From Argyresthia goedartella (lineage: Eukaryota > Arthropoda > Insecta > Lepidoptera > Argyresthiidae): 64,000 nt of DNA. The stretch spans positions 26,775,356 through 26,839,355 of the forward strand of contig OX463815.1 of the NCBI GenBank assembly GCA_949825045.1, read 5' to 3'. The translations under genes were made by a program, and so were the position numbers. The notes below the pieces were generated by a model that saw only the letters and a program-made list of their open reading frames with translations, searched no databases and was not told where the DNA came from. Shown here piece after piece: positions 23,201-31,749 of the stretch (position 1 is the stretch's first letter; each line of letters starts with the position of its first letter).

Positions 23201-25758
23201 ACGCGGTGTACAACGCGCCGTGTAGCAAGCGTGCGGTAGTGTCACGGTTTAGCCATGCGGTAAAAGGGACGAGGCGTGCTAGAATGCGCGTGCCGCGAAA
23301 GGGGCGGCCCGTGGTAGATCGCGCCGTACGGTAGAAGGGGCGTGTGTTATCGAACTTGACCGCCACTTGACACTCCATACAAGCGGTGCTTGGGATTAGG
23401 TGTCCAAGCGATTTACAATCACTAATTAGCGATCATAGTTTATATAAGAATGTTTGTTAATTATATTGAAATATTTTTGGTTTCCTTATATAAGTTGGTG
23501 GGAAAGAATGCTTTATTTTAGTAGATTAATAGACACATGAAGGTTTTATGGCTAGGATAGATAATAGCCCAAGCCGGGAAGGCAGTGCTTAATTGCCTCT
23601 ATGGAAGGTCCGCCACTGACATCCATAAATATAATAGCTGCAATCAATATAATGCTTTACGATGCATAAAAGAGAAGCATCTTGCTTTGAGGCAAAAAGT
23701 TTACTGCGCTTTCGTGGACTTAGAAAAGGCTTATGATAAAGTGATAAGGAATGATTTGTGGGAAACCCTATCCGTTTATGGAGTGGACAGCCAAATTATT
23801 CGTTCACTGAAGTCCTTGTACGACGACTCCAGTGCATGCGTCAGGATAAACGGGGCTTACACGGGCTGGTTTAACATCGAACGTGGTGTGAGACAGGGAT
23901 GTGTAGCATCGCCATGGCTGTTCAATCTGTTCAACCTGTTCATGGATAGTTGTTTGAATGATTTGAAAGAGCGTGATTGTGGGATGCGAATCGGAGAGTT
24001 TCTTATCAAGTGCATCCTATACGCCGATGATCAAGTTATTCTTGCGTCGTAGGTGGGTGAGCTACAGGAAATGGTAACTCTCATGAAGGAATCACATAGG
24101 AAGAAGGGAATTAAAGTGAATGTCAGTAAAACGAAGGTCATGGTTATAGAAAGGGATGAAGAAGTAACTGAATGCGTGATATGATTGATGATGAACAAGT
24201 GGAACAAGTGAATGAGTTTAGATACTTGGGTAGTATGTTTACAAGAGATGGGAAATGTAAGGGAGATATTGAAAGGAGAGCGAGTGTGGGCAATAAAACC
24301 AATGGAGGTCTCCAGCCTCCCTCTGAGGGCGAAGCTCGGGATCTACAAGACCTATGTGAGATCCCGCCTCACCTACGCGGCTCCGGCATGGTACGCCCTG
24401 TGCTCGGAAACGAACAAACGGAGACTCCAAGCCCAAGAGAACCTCTCTCTGCGTACCATCTTCGGCGCCCGGGACAATGCGGGACAATCCAGAGGGACCT
24501 AAGATGGGAAACCGTGGACCAGTTTGTCCAGAGGCTGGCGAAGGGCATGTTCGCGCGTGCGGATGCGTCACATCTTCCGCACATCGCCGAACTGACGCCG
24601 CACCACGCGCGCCCGCCCGACCGCCGCCGCCTGCCACGCGACCTGGTTGCCTAGCCGGCGATCACCCACTGCACACCAGAGCCACATGAAGACCACCGCC
24701 CGCAGGGGCCATCCGATGATCTGTCCACAGGAGTGGACAGAGGCGATTCTTCGGGAAGAGGTCCGTCGACCTGACCCCGACTCCCCACGCCCCAGAAGGG
24801 GTGCGTGAGATGACTTAGATGGTGATGAAACCAATGGTGCACTGCACTCCTTGATGAGTAGCCAAACGGTGTCCCAAAAGGCACGTTTGCCATTCATAAT
24901 GGAGTGTTGACTCCGACATTGATGTATGGGAGCGAACGTTGTGTATGGCAGAAGAAGCATGAGAGCAGAATAAACGCTGTAGAAACGAGGTCTTTGAGCA
25001 GTATGTCTGGAGTAACATTGAAAGATAGATTGAAGAATGAAGTTCTAGGGGAACGCTGTGGATTGATAGAAGATATAGTGACAAGGATAGAGAAAGGCTA
25101 GCTTAGATGGTTTGGTCACGTTGAAAGGATGAATGAAAGGAGATTGACGTAACAGATTTTTACAGCGGATGTGAAAGGAGCCGTCGGACTGGGACGCCCA
25201 AGAAGGTCCTATAAAGACCAAATCGGCGATTTGTTAGTGAAGGGGCAAATACGAAATACCCGTAACCGGCGAGCTTGCTTGAAGAGATTTATGAATGTGG
25301 AGGAAGCGAGAGATGTATGCCTGGATCGAATTAGGTGGAGGTCTTTAGTCTCTGCCTACCCCTCTTCTGGGAAATAGGCGTGAGCATATGTATGTATGAA
25401 TGTATAATAGCTGTAAGCACTATAAGTAAGTGTCAATTAAGTATGATATAATATTTTTCGCGCATGATGATGTTGAGAAGACGTTTATACCAACAAAAAA
25501 ATATTATTTTAATTAAGGAATCAATGTAACACTTAAGGGGAGGTAAAAATTACCATAAAAAAAATAGTACAACTATAGAGTCCTCTAACCATACATCATA
25601 CGCGAAAAATAATAATGGAGGGGTGTTTTCAACGCCATCTATTGTATATTATTATATTCAGAATTGTGTTGCTTTTTCCAGTCTACTTCGTGCTCCAAAA
25701 ATCCATCGGAATGTCAAAAATCAGCGAAGGTTCTTCTTACGGCGCCGGTAAGAAGTGA
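11208..25758 (+). CDS. Agpat3: 1-acyl-sn-glycerol-3-phosphate acyltransferase (AGPAT3/4/5 type)
   Basis: The enzyme transfers an acyl chain to lysophosphatidate to make phosphatidate in the ER membrane. Coding exons: 11208-11382, 11458-11630, 12212-12373, 13201-13401, 14715-14852, 21600-21819, 25682-25758. All junctions are GT-AG and phases match, giving 381 residues against about 376 for vertebrate AGPAT3. A membrane segment spans residues 7-35. The catalytic NHX4D motif is at 95-101 (H96, D101), the FLERSF block is in exon 3, EGTRF is at 176-180, and two C-terminal membrane segments lie at about 305-360. The tail ends in GSSYG followed by lysines, as in AGPAT3. Introns 5 (6.7 kb) and 6 (3.9 kb) are full of transposons but the reading frame is intact, so the gene is probably active. 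The exact paralogue among AGPAT3/4/5 is uncertain. A uORF overlaps the start. Confidence 0.93.
11631..13200 (+). other. AGPAT introns 2 and 3
   Basis: The two introns (11631-12211 and 12374-13200) are AT-rich. I see no coding segment, terminal inverted repeat or known repeat in them beyond short ORFs of random length. Confidence 0.6.
13595..13865 (+). mobile_element. RTE-type LINE 3' fragment in AGPAT intron 4
   Basis: The plus strand encodes, with stops and shifts, a tail beginning [13 protein letters not shown] and running to a YPTVGECG segment. This is the usual C-terminal end of RTE-like endonuclease/reverse transcriptases. The last 30 bases (CCAACAGTGGGTGAATGTGG and on) recur at 29170-29200. 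It is a 5'-truncated, inactive copy. Confidence 0.7.
14551..14578 (+). repeat. (CA)n-type microsatellite
   Basis: An interrupted CA/TACA repeat in AGPAT intron 4. It generates overlapping spurious ORFs on both strands. Confidence 0.8.
14977..15074. repeat. 98-bp foldback sequence
   Basis: The outer 13 bases GGCGTACAATTTG (14977-14989) and CAAATTGTACGCC (15062-15074) are perfect inverted repeats. The symmetry continues imperfectly inward (TTCCAACAA against TTGTTGAGAAC). It sits just after AGPAT exon 5 and is probably a small MITE or one end of one. Confidence 0.6.
15919..16062 (-). repeat. Dispersed foldback repeat with GGGTTCCGTACC ends
   Basis: The ends AAGGGTTCCGTACC (15919-15932) and GGGTACGGAACCCTT (16048-16062) are inverted repeats. 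The interior, read on the minus strand (GACTCCGTTGTCCCTCTG, then CTGTCACCAGGCTGTGTC, then CATGAACCGTGATAG), matches a second copy at 30013-30180 in the opposite orientation. I recognise it as a high-copy insect repeat but cannot name its class. Confidence 0.7.
16465..16810. mobile_element. Foldback MITE, 346 bp, nested hairpins
   Basis: The terminal inverted repeats are 23 bp and perfect (16465-16487 and 16788-16810, beginning CACTACGGCATA). Inside are three more inverted pairs: AAAAAGCGACTTTG-like with its partner near 16573-16588, GCGAAATCGCAAACAG (about 16611) with CTGTTTGCGATTTCGC (about 16664), and ACAGATACTGC (about 16687) with GCAGTATCTGT. There is no coding sequence. I found no clear target duplication, so superfamily is open. 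Confidence 0.75.
16811..18518. other. AGPAT intron 5, mostly unassigned
   Basis: AT-rich intronic DNA. The stretch 18012-18110, with repeated AGTCAAA and an ATTTCTTCATTTCTG run, resembles the 3' UTR and tail of a minus-strand LINE, but I cannot identify it firmly. Nothing else is recognised. Confidence 0.35.
18519..18540 (+). repeat. (GA)n microsatellite
   Basis: Eleven uninterrupted GA units directly left of an inverted-repeat element. Confidence 0.9.
18562..18871. mobile_element. MITE with about 30-bp inverted ends
   Basis: The left end (18562-18593, core GTCAAAACCGTTAGTTTATA) is repeated inverted at 18838-18871, with a small indel near the tip. Half-site copies of the ACGGTTTTAT...ATAAACTAAC motif occur inside. 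The interior 18631-18695 also matches 48440-48520 and 59100-59180 (TACATGT, CAACCTAACACGAA, TACCGCAGTGTTT), so the family is dispersed in this window. Confidence 0.65.
18889..19121. mobile_element. TA-flanked MITE, 233 bp
   Basis: The ends CACTAACGAGCAATGAAAAA (18889-18908) and the inverted copy ending at 19121 match over about 25 bp with three mismatches. Both sides carry TATATA, consistent with a TA target. This suggests a Tc1/mariner-type non-autonomous element. A mariner is inserted immediately beside its right end. Confidence 0.7.
19128..20416 (-). mobile_element. Tc1/mariner-type transposon, 1289 bp
   Basis: The terminal inverted repeats (CAYAGTCAGGTCATAAGT and on, about 27 bp) occur at 19128-19154 and 20390-20416, with TA duplications at 19126-19127 and 20417-20418. 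Length is normal for mariner-like elements. The single transposase gene lies on the minus strand and is frameshifted. Confidence 0.9.
19253..20273 (-). pseudogene. Mariner-like transposase, frameshifted
   Basis: The ATG at 20273 opens an intact frame to about 19470 with two helix-turn-helix DNA-binding regions (residues about 5-110, separated by a GRPRS hook). The first two catalytic aspartates are in LFSDEK (about residue 150) and [10 protein letters not shown] (about residue 248). After IDFIRH the frame is lost; the third catalytic aspartate, in the SPLDYKIW block, lies in another frame near 19440. A second shift occurs near 19330, before the conserved end GGHFE. The element would have cut and pasted DNA at TA sites but cannot do so from this copy. 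Confidence 0.88.
20429..20570. mobile_element. Small MITE with TTATTCATAAA ends
   Basis: Left end TTATTCATAAAACTTATC (20429 on) and right end (TTATTCATAAACGTCTAATA on the minus strand, ending 20570) are inverted repeats of about 26 bp with several mismatches. The interior GACAAAGACAAACGA is non-coding. It lies 12 bp right of the mariner. Confidence 0.6.
20576..21599. other. End of AGPAT intron 5
   Basis: AT-rich sequence with no recognised repeat or coding segment. Confidence 0.5.
22079..22412 (-). mobile_element. tRNA-derived SINE candidate in AGPAT intron 6
   Basis: On the minus strand the head at 22412 reads GCGTCCGTGGCCTAGCGGTA, which contains a perfect RNA polymerase III A box (TGGCNNAGCGG). 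A degenerate B-box-like GCGGGTAGGAACATC lies about 25-30 bases on. The 3' end, GGCCCGTGTCCCTCGGTGGG, recurs at 32335-32365 as a short fragment. No clear target duplication was found. Confidence 0.65.
22413..23150. other. Unassigned intron 6 sequence
   Basis: No family recognised. The part 22520-22890 has balanced composition and ends with AATAAAACTTTAAATT, so it may be an old transposon fragment, but no coding motif survives. Confidence 0.35.
23155..23345. repeat. GC-rich degenerate tandem repeat with self-complementary units
   Basis: About five units of 33-40 bp begin AAAGGGGCG or AAAAGGGGCG. Each pairs a GGCGCG-like block with a CGCGCC block 10-14 bases later, so each unit can form a hairpin. 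Unit starts are near 23157, 23190, 23263, 23297 and 23332. GC content stands far above the flanking intron. Confidence 0.65.
23580..25375 (+). pseudogene. RTE-type LINE, 5'-truncated, interrupted by a Jockey fragment
   Basis: The reverse transcriptase region shows [11 protein letters not shown] (about 23715), [14 protein letters not shown] (about 23887) and the catalytic YADDQV (about 24021-24038). The frame stops at 24049-24051, then continues through [14 protein letters not shown] to about 24305. After a 522-bp insertion it resumes at 24838 (LHSLMSSQ and on), with LMYGSE, a [10 protein letters not shown] block (about 25110) and a NRRACLKR...[13 protein letters not shown] end (about 25265-25375). 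Several stops and a 9-bp in-frame duplication (LFNLFNLF) are present. It is a dead copy in the last AGPAT intron, same strand as the gene. Confidence 0.85.
24306..24827 (+). mobile_element. Jockey-like LINE fragment nested in the RTE
   Basis: The insert encodes [20 protein letters not shown] and then [12 protein letters not shown], the conserved C-terminal part of Jockey-type reverse transcriptase proteins. In a shifted frame it ends with a [23 protein letters not shown] segment and [13 protein letters not shown] (ending about 24653). It is flanked by the direct repeat AAACCAATGG (24296-24305 and 24828-24837). Removing it plus one repeat restores the RTE frame ([11 protein letters not shown]), so the order of events is clear. 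The high GC of the insert contrasts with the host element. Confidence 0.85.
25449..25617. repeat. Inverted-repeat element near the end of AGPAT intron 6
   Basis: AATATTTTTCGCGCATGATG at about 25451-25470 faces an inverted copy at about 25594-25617 with two or three mismatches. Non-coding; probably a small MITE, just upstream of the last AGPAT exon. Confidence 0.5.
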
Positions 25759-28641
25759 TGACGCGAATCACGCAGGAAAGTAAAATAAAATACATTTTAT
25801 TATTTTTTGATAACAAAATCATAAAGACTTTTGAAATGGTGACTTTATATTATTTGTATTGATGATGATGATTTATCGTAAGTTTTTTTAACATTATCAT
25901 GTAAATTATGTGGCCTCCTAACAAGAGCAATAATAAAAAATATGCATCCGGGCGACAATTGTTAACTGATTCCAGACATAAAATTAATTATGTGCATCTT
26001 TCAAATAACCCTTATTTTAAAATAATTAGACGTTTCTTTGACGATATTTTTGATGCATAAATGTTGTTATTGTTTTAGGATGACTTACCTCGATTTTTAA
26101 ATCGTCACCCTTTAAAGGGAAACCTGTTTTAAATATTGTCAATATGGAATGCATCATTTATTTTTATAGACGCGCTTAGAAACGTATGCAGATATAAATA
26201 CGTATAGTGTTTTAATTATTTTGAGTACACGTAGGGTGTACATACTTTAGTGTATTCTGAAAACCTATTTGCCACATACTTACTCAAAAGCACAAATCCA
26301 AGGAGAAATATTACAAACGTGTTGTGTTGTTAAGAGATTTATACTTCTATACTTACAATGTACAACGTATACTTTCTGAACAGTTTTTCTTCCATCAAAA
26401 TGCAAGATGGCGTTCCCTTCCATTTTTTTCCTTTGACCCATGATAAATGTGGTAAATAAGCCTACCCTAAAGTGCGGCATATTTGGAAAGGATTATTATG
26501 TTCTCAAATATTTACTCTTTACTTGCAACTCGCTAACGTGGCACTTAACGTTACGTAAATTTTGTTCTTTTAAGTGTCGCCTACCCAATTTTATCATTCA
26601 TCATGCGTCAAAGGGAAAAAAGAAAGTTGTCGTCAACGCCATCTATTAAATTTTGAAAAAAAACCTGCTCAGAAGTTAAACCCATTACAATTTTTCTGTC
26701 TTCTGCATATACTATAACACATCAAATGATGTTTTCATTTTTAATTGTTTTATTATCAATATTTTAGTACAAGTGTATATTTAACAGTTTATAAATAATC
26801 TTTGTTGTTATAATAATTATTTAAAATATGTTAATATGAAAGGGTGGGACAAATCAAGTAACTTCAAAATAATGTAATCATAGCCAACATTATTTTTATA
26901 CTGAACTGTATTATGATAACGGTAGTTATAATTAGGTGATGGTTTTTCTCACAACAGTATTGCTTGTTTTGTTTGAGGCCGCAAACGTGAAAGTAATGAC
27001 GCACAAATACTAATGTTCTTGTGCATTTACTTAGTTTTAAGTATATTCGATTATTTCCGGAAGAATGCAAATTGTTTGAAGAATCTTGTACCAGCTATGT
27101 TGAAATAGTTAAGTCAAAGTTAATATCAATCCAAAATGTGCTTATTGCGATATAATAATTATCTGATTGATGTCGTGGTTTCTTAGGCTTGGTATTAGAG
27201 AAAATATCAATTAAGAATTCTACTAAAGAAATCTATTCTTTTCATTTGTCCTAATCATTCTATTACACAAATATTTCCGATTCGATCCGGTACACTAGAT
27301 TAAAACTTTATTATATGGGCATAAAACCCTAAGGCCACGGCAAGTCAACAATCAGAAAATAGAAACTTATTTTGGATCGATTTTTAATATTGATTTTAAT
27401 TTTTTAAACTAACTAGTAACAATTCATAAGCTTCTTGCAATAATCGAAGACTGCTCTTGAGACTGGCTTAAAATCTAACTGTAGATGCACTGTAGGGCAC
27501 GTCTGACATTGTAAAGTCGTCAAGCAAGATTTGTTTGTCTGACGTTTAACCCTTTCACTTGTCTGCTGGCCAGAACAGAAAAAATAATGACAAACAATTA
27601 AGGCAAATTTTATGTTGTTGCCCCGCAAATGCCTACAATAGAATCTTCAGTACTCTAATTGACATTTGTCATAACAGTTCCTTTTTAGGTTCTCGGCGCC
27701 CCAGCAGGTTAAAACATGTACCACTTCCATTAACAGAACTGAGTTCTGCTCGCTCGCTGGATGCTCGGCTAGGAGTGTCAGTATTGCGAAAAAACTCAGT
27801 AGGTTTTTGTTTGTTGCTATGCGGAGTTTGTACTTTGGTTGGACCCACACTACGTCATTTTTTTATAAGGGCAAAAGGTTAACAAATATTGTTTGAGGTT
27901 CTTAAATTTACTTCCCTACTTTTTTTTTGCTATATCATTTCCTATCTTTGTGCCAAATTATCAAATAATGTTGAGAACAGACAGATAGCTGAAGAGATTG
28001 TATGTCTAGTGTGAGTCCTTTCTATAGGTATGTTGGTTTGTTTGTAGCCTATGTAGATCGGGATTTTATTTCGGATCTATTATTATTATTACAGTATTGA
28101 ATTATTGAATTGAAGTTTTATAGTGCATAATCAAACATGAGCTTATGTTTATCTGCTTTTGTTATTATGATAAAAGATCACTCTTTTCTTATCTGCAAGT
28201 TTGCAATCCTCCATAGTGGTTTTTGAATTAACAGGATGTGTCAACAAGAACCATGCATTTTGAATTTTTAATCTAGAAATGTTTCTGTATTTTGATAGAA
28301 TCTTTTTTTTGGACGAGAATAAAATCAAGAATCATAAATTTTGGAATCACATTCAATCCGGTGTATGCTGGAAAATGTTATTAATAAATTTTTCCAATTA
28401 TTGGTGAAAAGGTGGAAGGTGTTGTTTGTTACAGTGTTTACTGAAACTATTCAACTTAATTTTTGTAGTAAATATGGAAAAACAAAGTTGACACTATGTG
28501 TGTGTATGATATATTGAAATTGTTTTTTTGTAAAGCTTACTATTTAAAATAAATTTATTATAAGACTTACTCTGCTTATTATTTATATGAGAATCACAAT
28601 TTAAACATAATAAATATTTATTTTATAAAATATAATACAGG
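25759..28641. other. Convergent intergenic region between AGPAT and gdl
   Basis: It holds the 3' UTRs of both genes. An AATAAA at 25784-25789 lies only 26 bases after the AGPAT stop, and other A-rich candidates follow. For gdl, a minus-strand AATAAA is present near 28617-28622. The short motif CGTCAACGCCATCTATT occurs at about 26630 and a similar one at 25629. I see no gene here; longer ORFs such as 27559-27882 look random. Confidence 0.5.
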
Positions 28642-30718
28642 TCATGAAAATGTCATCTTGCTCAAGCGCAAAATAAAGTCGAGCAGGTACATTTGTAATT
28701 TCACTTCTATCGGCTTGTTGGTGACGAAGAAACCAGGGACTCCGGCTTTCCCTAAAGTCACTTGCTGATCACTAACCTAGAAATATAAATATAATGCAGC
28801 TATCTATAAATTAATAATATCAATTTTCACATCATATCGAAGTTTCATCTTAAATAAATAAATAAAGTTTGTACCTTTTGGTCCAATTGTATGACTAGTT
28901 TCATATCAGCATGTTTCAATTCTTCTTTATGTCTTCTTAGAAGAAATGTTTTCTGTAGCTCCAGTTCTTCAGGGTTACTTGTTGAATTAACCATTTGCTG
29001 TATTTCTGCTGGAAAATAATAATCTTATGGGGATTTATATTACACTATCAGTTCTACCCAATCCTTCCGCAAGGTGATGCATGGTGTAAACAGTAAAAAA
29101 GTAAGTAACGGCCGCAGGATCGGCGCAACGGACGGACGCTGATTTTATTAAATCTGTGATAATCCTTATACCCAGCAGTGGGTGAATGTGGGCTGATTGA
29201 TGATGATGAGGAATCCTTAGGTTCAAGATATTTGGGACTTCCTGGACTTACAATTCTTTTCCATTGACTACACAGGTGTCAACTTACTTGTATGTTTATT
29301 GATAACCTGTAACCTTTGTTGAAACAGATGCTTCTCTGTTACATGTTGTATCTCCATTAGTCCTTTGACAATTTCAAATATTGTATCATTCAGAAGACAA
29401 TTTGCTAATCCAGAGAGCAGTTCAATAGGGACTCTCATCTGATACTTACTGAAACAAAAAAAAATGTTATTAAGTCTTATGCCCGATTTCACCAAAAGTT
29501 AAAGGACACTAAGCTCTTTTTCTTAGCTGTGTAGCAATTGTTTCGGTGGCCAGACTTTTATATTATGGGGGTCACCAAGGAGCCTAGATGACCCTTACAC
29601 TTAGGGCAAATTGAAACAACCGCTAGGTGACCCCTGAAAGTATTAAAGTGTCCCCTAAAAGAAAGAGATCATTGGTGAAATCGGCCATTAAATGAGTAGG
29701 TAATATTCAGTATCAGTGTAGAAAGAGTGTTTTTGGTTGGGTTAAGATCACAGACATTATTTTACTAGAGATATTTAGGAGGATATTTGCCTATATTTTT
29801 GAACTTTTAGTTTAGTCTTAATTGTCAGATTAAAGCAAAATAAGTCTTATCATAAATTGTAAAAATTTCATTTCAGGATAAAAGTTTTACTCTTCCCCGA
29901 ATTTCATGATAGATGTTGTAAAGTTGGGTGAAATGGAATTGCATTCTGTTTCCTGAGATCAGGAAACGGAATGCAATTCCATTTCACCCAGCATAATCAT
30001 ATGTCAAAGTGCTTTTTAGGGTTCTGTACCCGAAGGGTGCCAAATGGGACCCTATTACTAAGCCTCAGCTGTCCGTCCATCCGTCTGTCACCAGGCTGTA
30101 TCGCATGAACCGTCATAGTTCGAAGGTTGAAATTTTCACAGATGATGCACCAATAACTTTGTCAACAACATGTAAAATCCAAGCTATTCACTCCACACCA
30201 TCCCTACCATTGCATGGTGGTTAAGAGCCCTTCGTGGGCGAGTTCGACTCTCACTTGAAACCATACCATTCTCTGCGAGGCGTCGGGTCATGGCTTGAAT
30301 AGGTTATTATTGGGTCAGAGTGTCGATAAGGGGTTGGAAGCCCCTTTGAGGCTAAATTTAATTTGGTTATAAATAGGTTAGGTTAGAACTTAGAAGAAGC
30401 AATCCTGAGCGAAGCATATGCAAATAAAAATAATATTAAAATATTTTGTAAAAAATGTAAGCCAAAGAAACAGTGACTTGTAAAAATTGTTTATTAAACT
30501 AACCTCCAAATAAGATGTTTGAAAATTCATAACAAACAAGTTTTTTTCTAAGTACTTATCTCCATCACACTAACTAACAAACTACCATTGACTGAAGAGA
30601 AATAGGTAGGTATGTGGGGGTCTTACGGTGGAAGTTCTCGTGCCATATCTTGTAATTGCTCTAATAAGAAATACAGTTTACGTTGCAAATCTTCTGGCGT
30701 TGGTTCCATGTAATCCAT
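28642..30718 (-). CDS. gdl: DGCR6 / gonadal (gdl) family protein
   Basis: Four coding exons on the minus strand: 30718-30627, 29448-29288, 29008-28875, 28776-28642. All junctions are GT-AG, phases match, and the product is 173 residues. Exon 1 gives MDYMEPTPEDLQRKLYFLLE. Exon 2 contains the family core LLNDTIFEIVKGLMEIQHVT followed by EKHLFQQRLQ. Exon 3 is a charged, probably coiled-coil segment ending LDQK. Exon 4 has the conserved DQQVTLGKAGVPGFFVT block and a leucine-rich end. This matches human DGCR6 and Drosophila gonadal in order and spacing, though shorter than the 220-residue human protein. The family's molecular role is poorly known, so no function is asserted. The frame is intact although the introns hold an RTE tail, a MITE and a hairpin. 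Confidence 0.92.
29163..29215 (+). mobile_element. RTE 3' tail fragment in gdl intron 2
   Basis: The run CCCAGCAGTGGGTGAATGTG, then GGCTGATTGATGATGATGA, matches the end of the RTE fragment at 13830-13860. It ends in a GAT-type microsatellite tail. Extreme 5' truncation. Confidence 0.7.
29480..29687. mobile_element. MITE with TTA target duplication (PIF/Harbinger-like)
   Basis: Ends TGCCCGATTTCACCAA (29480-29495) and its inverted partner TGGCCGATTTCACCAA (29687-29672 on the minus strand) differ at one base. TTA flanks both sides (29477-29479 and 29688-29690). Three-base TTA/TWA duplications are typical of PIF/Harbinger. Non-coding, in gdl intron 1. Confidence 0.75.
29925..29990. repeat. Near-perfect hairpin, 32-bp arms, 2-base loop
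   Basis: Arm 29925-29956 and arm 29959-29990 are complementary at 31 of 32 positions, separated by GA. It lies in gdl intron 1. The outer arm starts TGGGTGAAATGG. A transcript of either strand would fold into a long stem. Confidence 0.9.
30013..30180 (+). repeat. Second copy of the GGGTTCYGTACCC dispersed repeat
   Basis: It begins TTTTAGGGTTCTGTACCCGA and carries the CTGTCACCAGGCTGTATC and TGAAATTTTCACAGATGATG blocks. It matches 16062-15925 in reverse orientation. The right end lacks the inverted terminus seen in the other copy. Confidence 0.7.
30203..30255 (+). other. tRNA-like sequence, possible SINE head
   Basis: TGGTGGTTAAGAGC resembles an A box, and GAGTTCGACTCTC about 26 bases later contains a good B-box core (GTTCGACTC). 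No clover-leaf tRNA could be made, so it is read as a tRNA-derived SINE head or relic, adjoining the repeat at 30013-30180. Confidence 0.35.
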
Positions 30719-30856
30719 ATTTTTTACTCAATACAATACTCATGAAAACTCAAGGTAGGTACCTACATAAACTAGCTCTAGCAAATAACAACAACAGCAG
30801 CTGTCTGATAATGTATTCTCTGGCTGTCAGGCTGTCTCATAATTCACCTAAAAACG

Positions 30857-31016
30857 TTTTTTTTTTTTCCGTCTTTATCCCTAAGGAAAGGCAATAGCAA
30901 TCAAAGCCGTACAGCCATGTCTTCAGTGTTTACATCTTCTTATTCCGTTTCCGAGGTTTCGAAAGGCCGAAGCCAGGTCTTCCGTATTTCTTGTTTTTAA
31001 GGCCAAAGCCGAGTCT
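30857..31016 (-). mobile_element. SINE with poly-A tail and 14-bp target duplication
   Basis: The 160-bp insert is flanked by the direct repeat TTCACCTAAAAACG (30843-30856 and 31017-31030). On the plus strand it starts with a poly-T run, so on the minus strand it ends in poly-A. The preceding CCTTTCCTTAGGGATAAAGA block has a relative at 34560-34580. It lies about 140 bp upstream of the gdl ATG on the same strand. Confidence 0.8.
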
Positions 31017-31030
31017 TTCACCTAAAAACG

Positions 31031-31749
31031 AAGTAAACTGACATCAAAATTCAAATGTCAATTTTCGAAATAATGTTGCCATGTACAGTTTGGTAGTGAT
31101 GTCGCATTCATTCTAAATAGAATGAAAAGTTGTATATTTTGAATAGAGTGATTCTTTAGAATCAGAATTTCTAATGAATGTTTGTCACAATTTACTGTGA
31201 CATTAAATAGCATTACGCTTTATTTCCATTTGAGGTAGCAGAAGCAAATTGTGTCCACTTTTTGTGAGTAATAGTAATAATGAGTAAGAAAACTTATGCA
31301 CTGACTAATTCTCTCTCTCGTTAACCGTCCATTTGTTCTCTTTTGTTAGTTTGCTCAGCCGGTGTCCTTACGCGACATATATGATTACCACACACACACG
31401 GTTGTGTGCGCAAGCAAGACACACACATACAAACGCACTTACTCTGTCGTTGTATCTTCCGTCTCGATTTCGTCCGGTTTGCATCATGCGTATACGTCGT
31501 CATCGTATTGTCATTCGTATCCCTTTCATTCGACTGAGTGCACGAATACCTTCTCTGTTCCGTAAAGATTTCGCTGTTTTTGTTGTTACTATTACGTTGT
31601 GTTTGTTATTTTTGTTACGTTTTTTGCTAACCGTGACTTTATTATAGTACTTCGAGGGAGTGTTTGTCGCCAAACAAAAAGAGATCTAAGGTTGCATTTA
31701 GTGTTGAAAAGATTATGATCCGTAATACGTAATACAAGACGAGTCCAAG
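31031..31749. other. Region between the SINE and the transposase relic
   Basis: A CA-type microsatellite lies at 31391-31440. A 39-base segment (31337-31375, starting TCTCTTTTGTTAGTTTGC) is repeated directly at 32283-32321 with three mismatches, bracketing the transposase relic. Nothing else is recognised. Confidence 0.5.

Noticed and set aside
24172..24960. Several GC-rich ORFs on both strands
   Set aside because: They are frame shadows of the Jockey insert; only the segments with RT C-terminal homology are meaningful.
27559..27882. 107-codon plus-strand ORF between AGPAT and gdl
   Set aside because: No motif, no splice or start context of note, and an opposing ORF of similar length overlaps it.
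30203..30255. Functional tRNA gene
   Set aside because: Only A-box and B-box-like words are present; the acceptor and anticodon stems do not pair.
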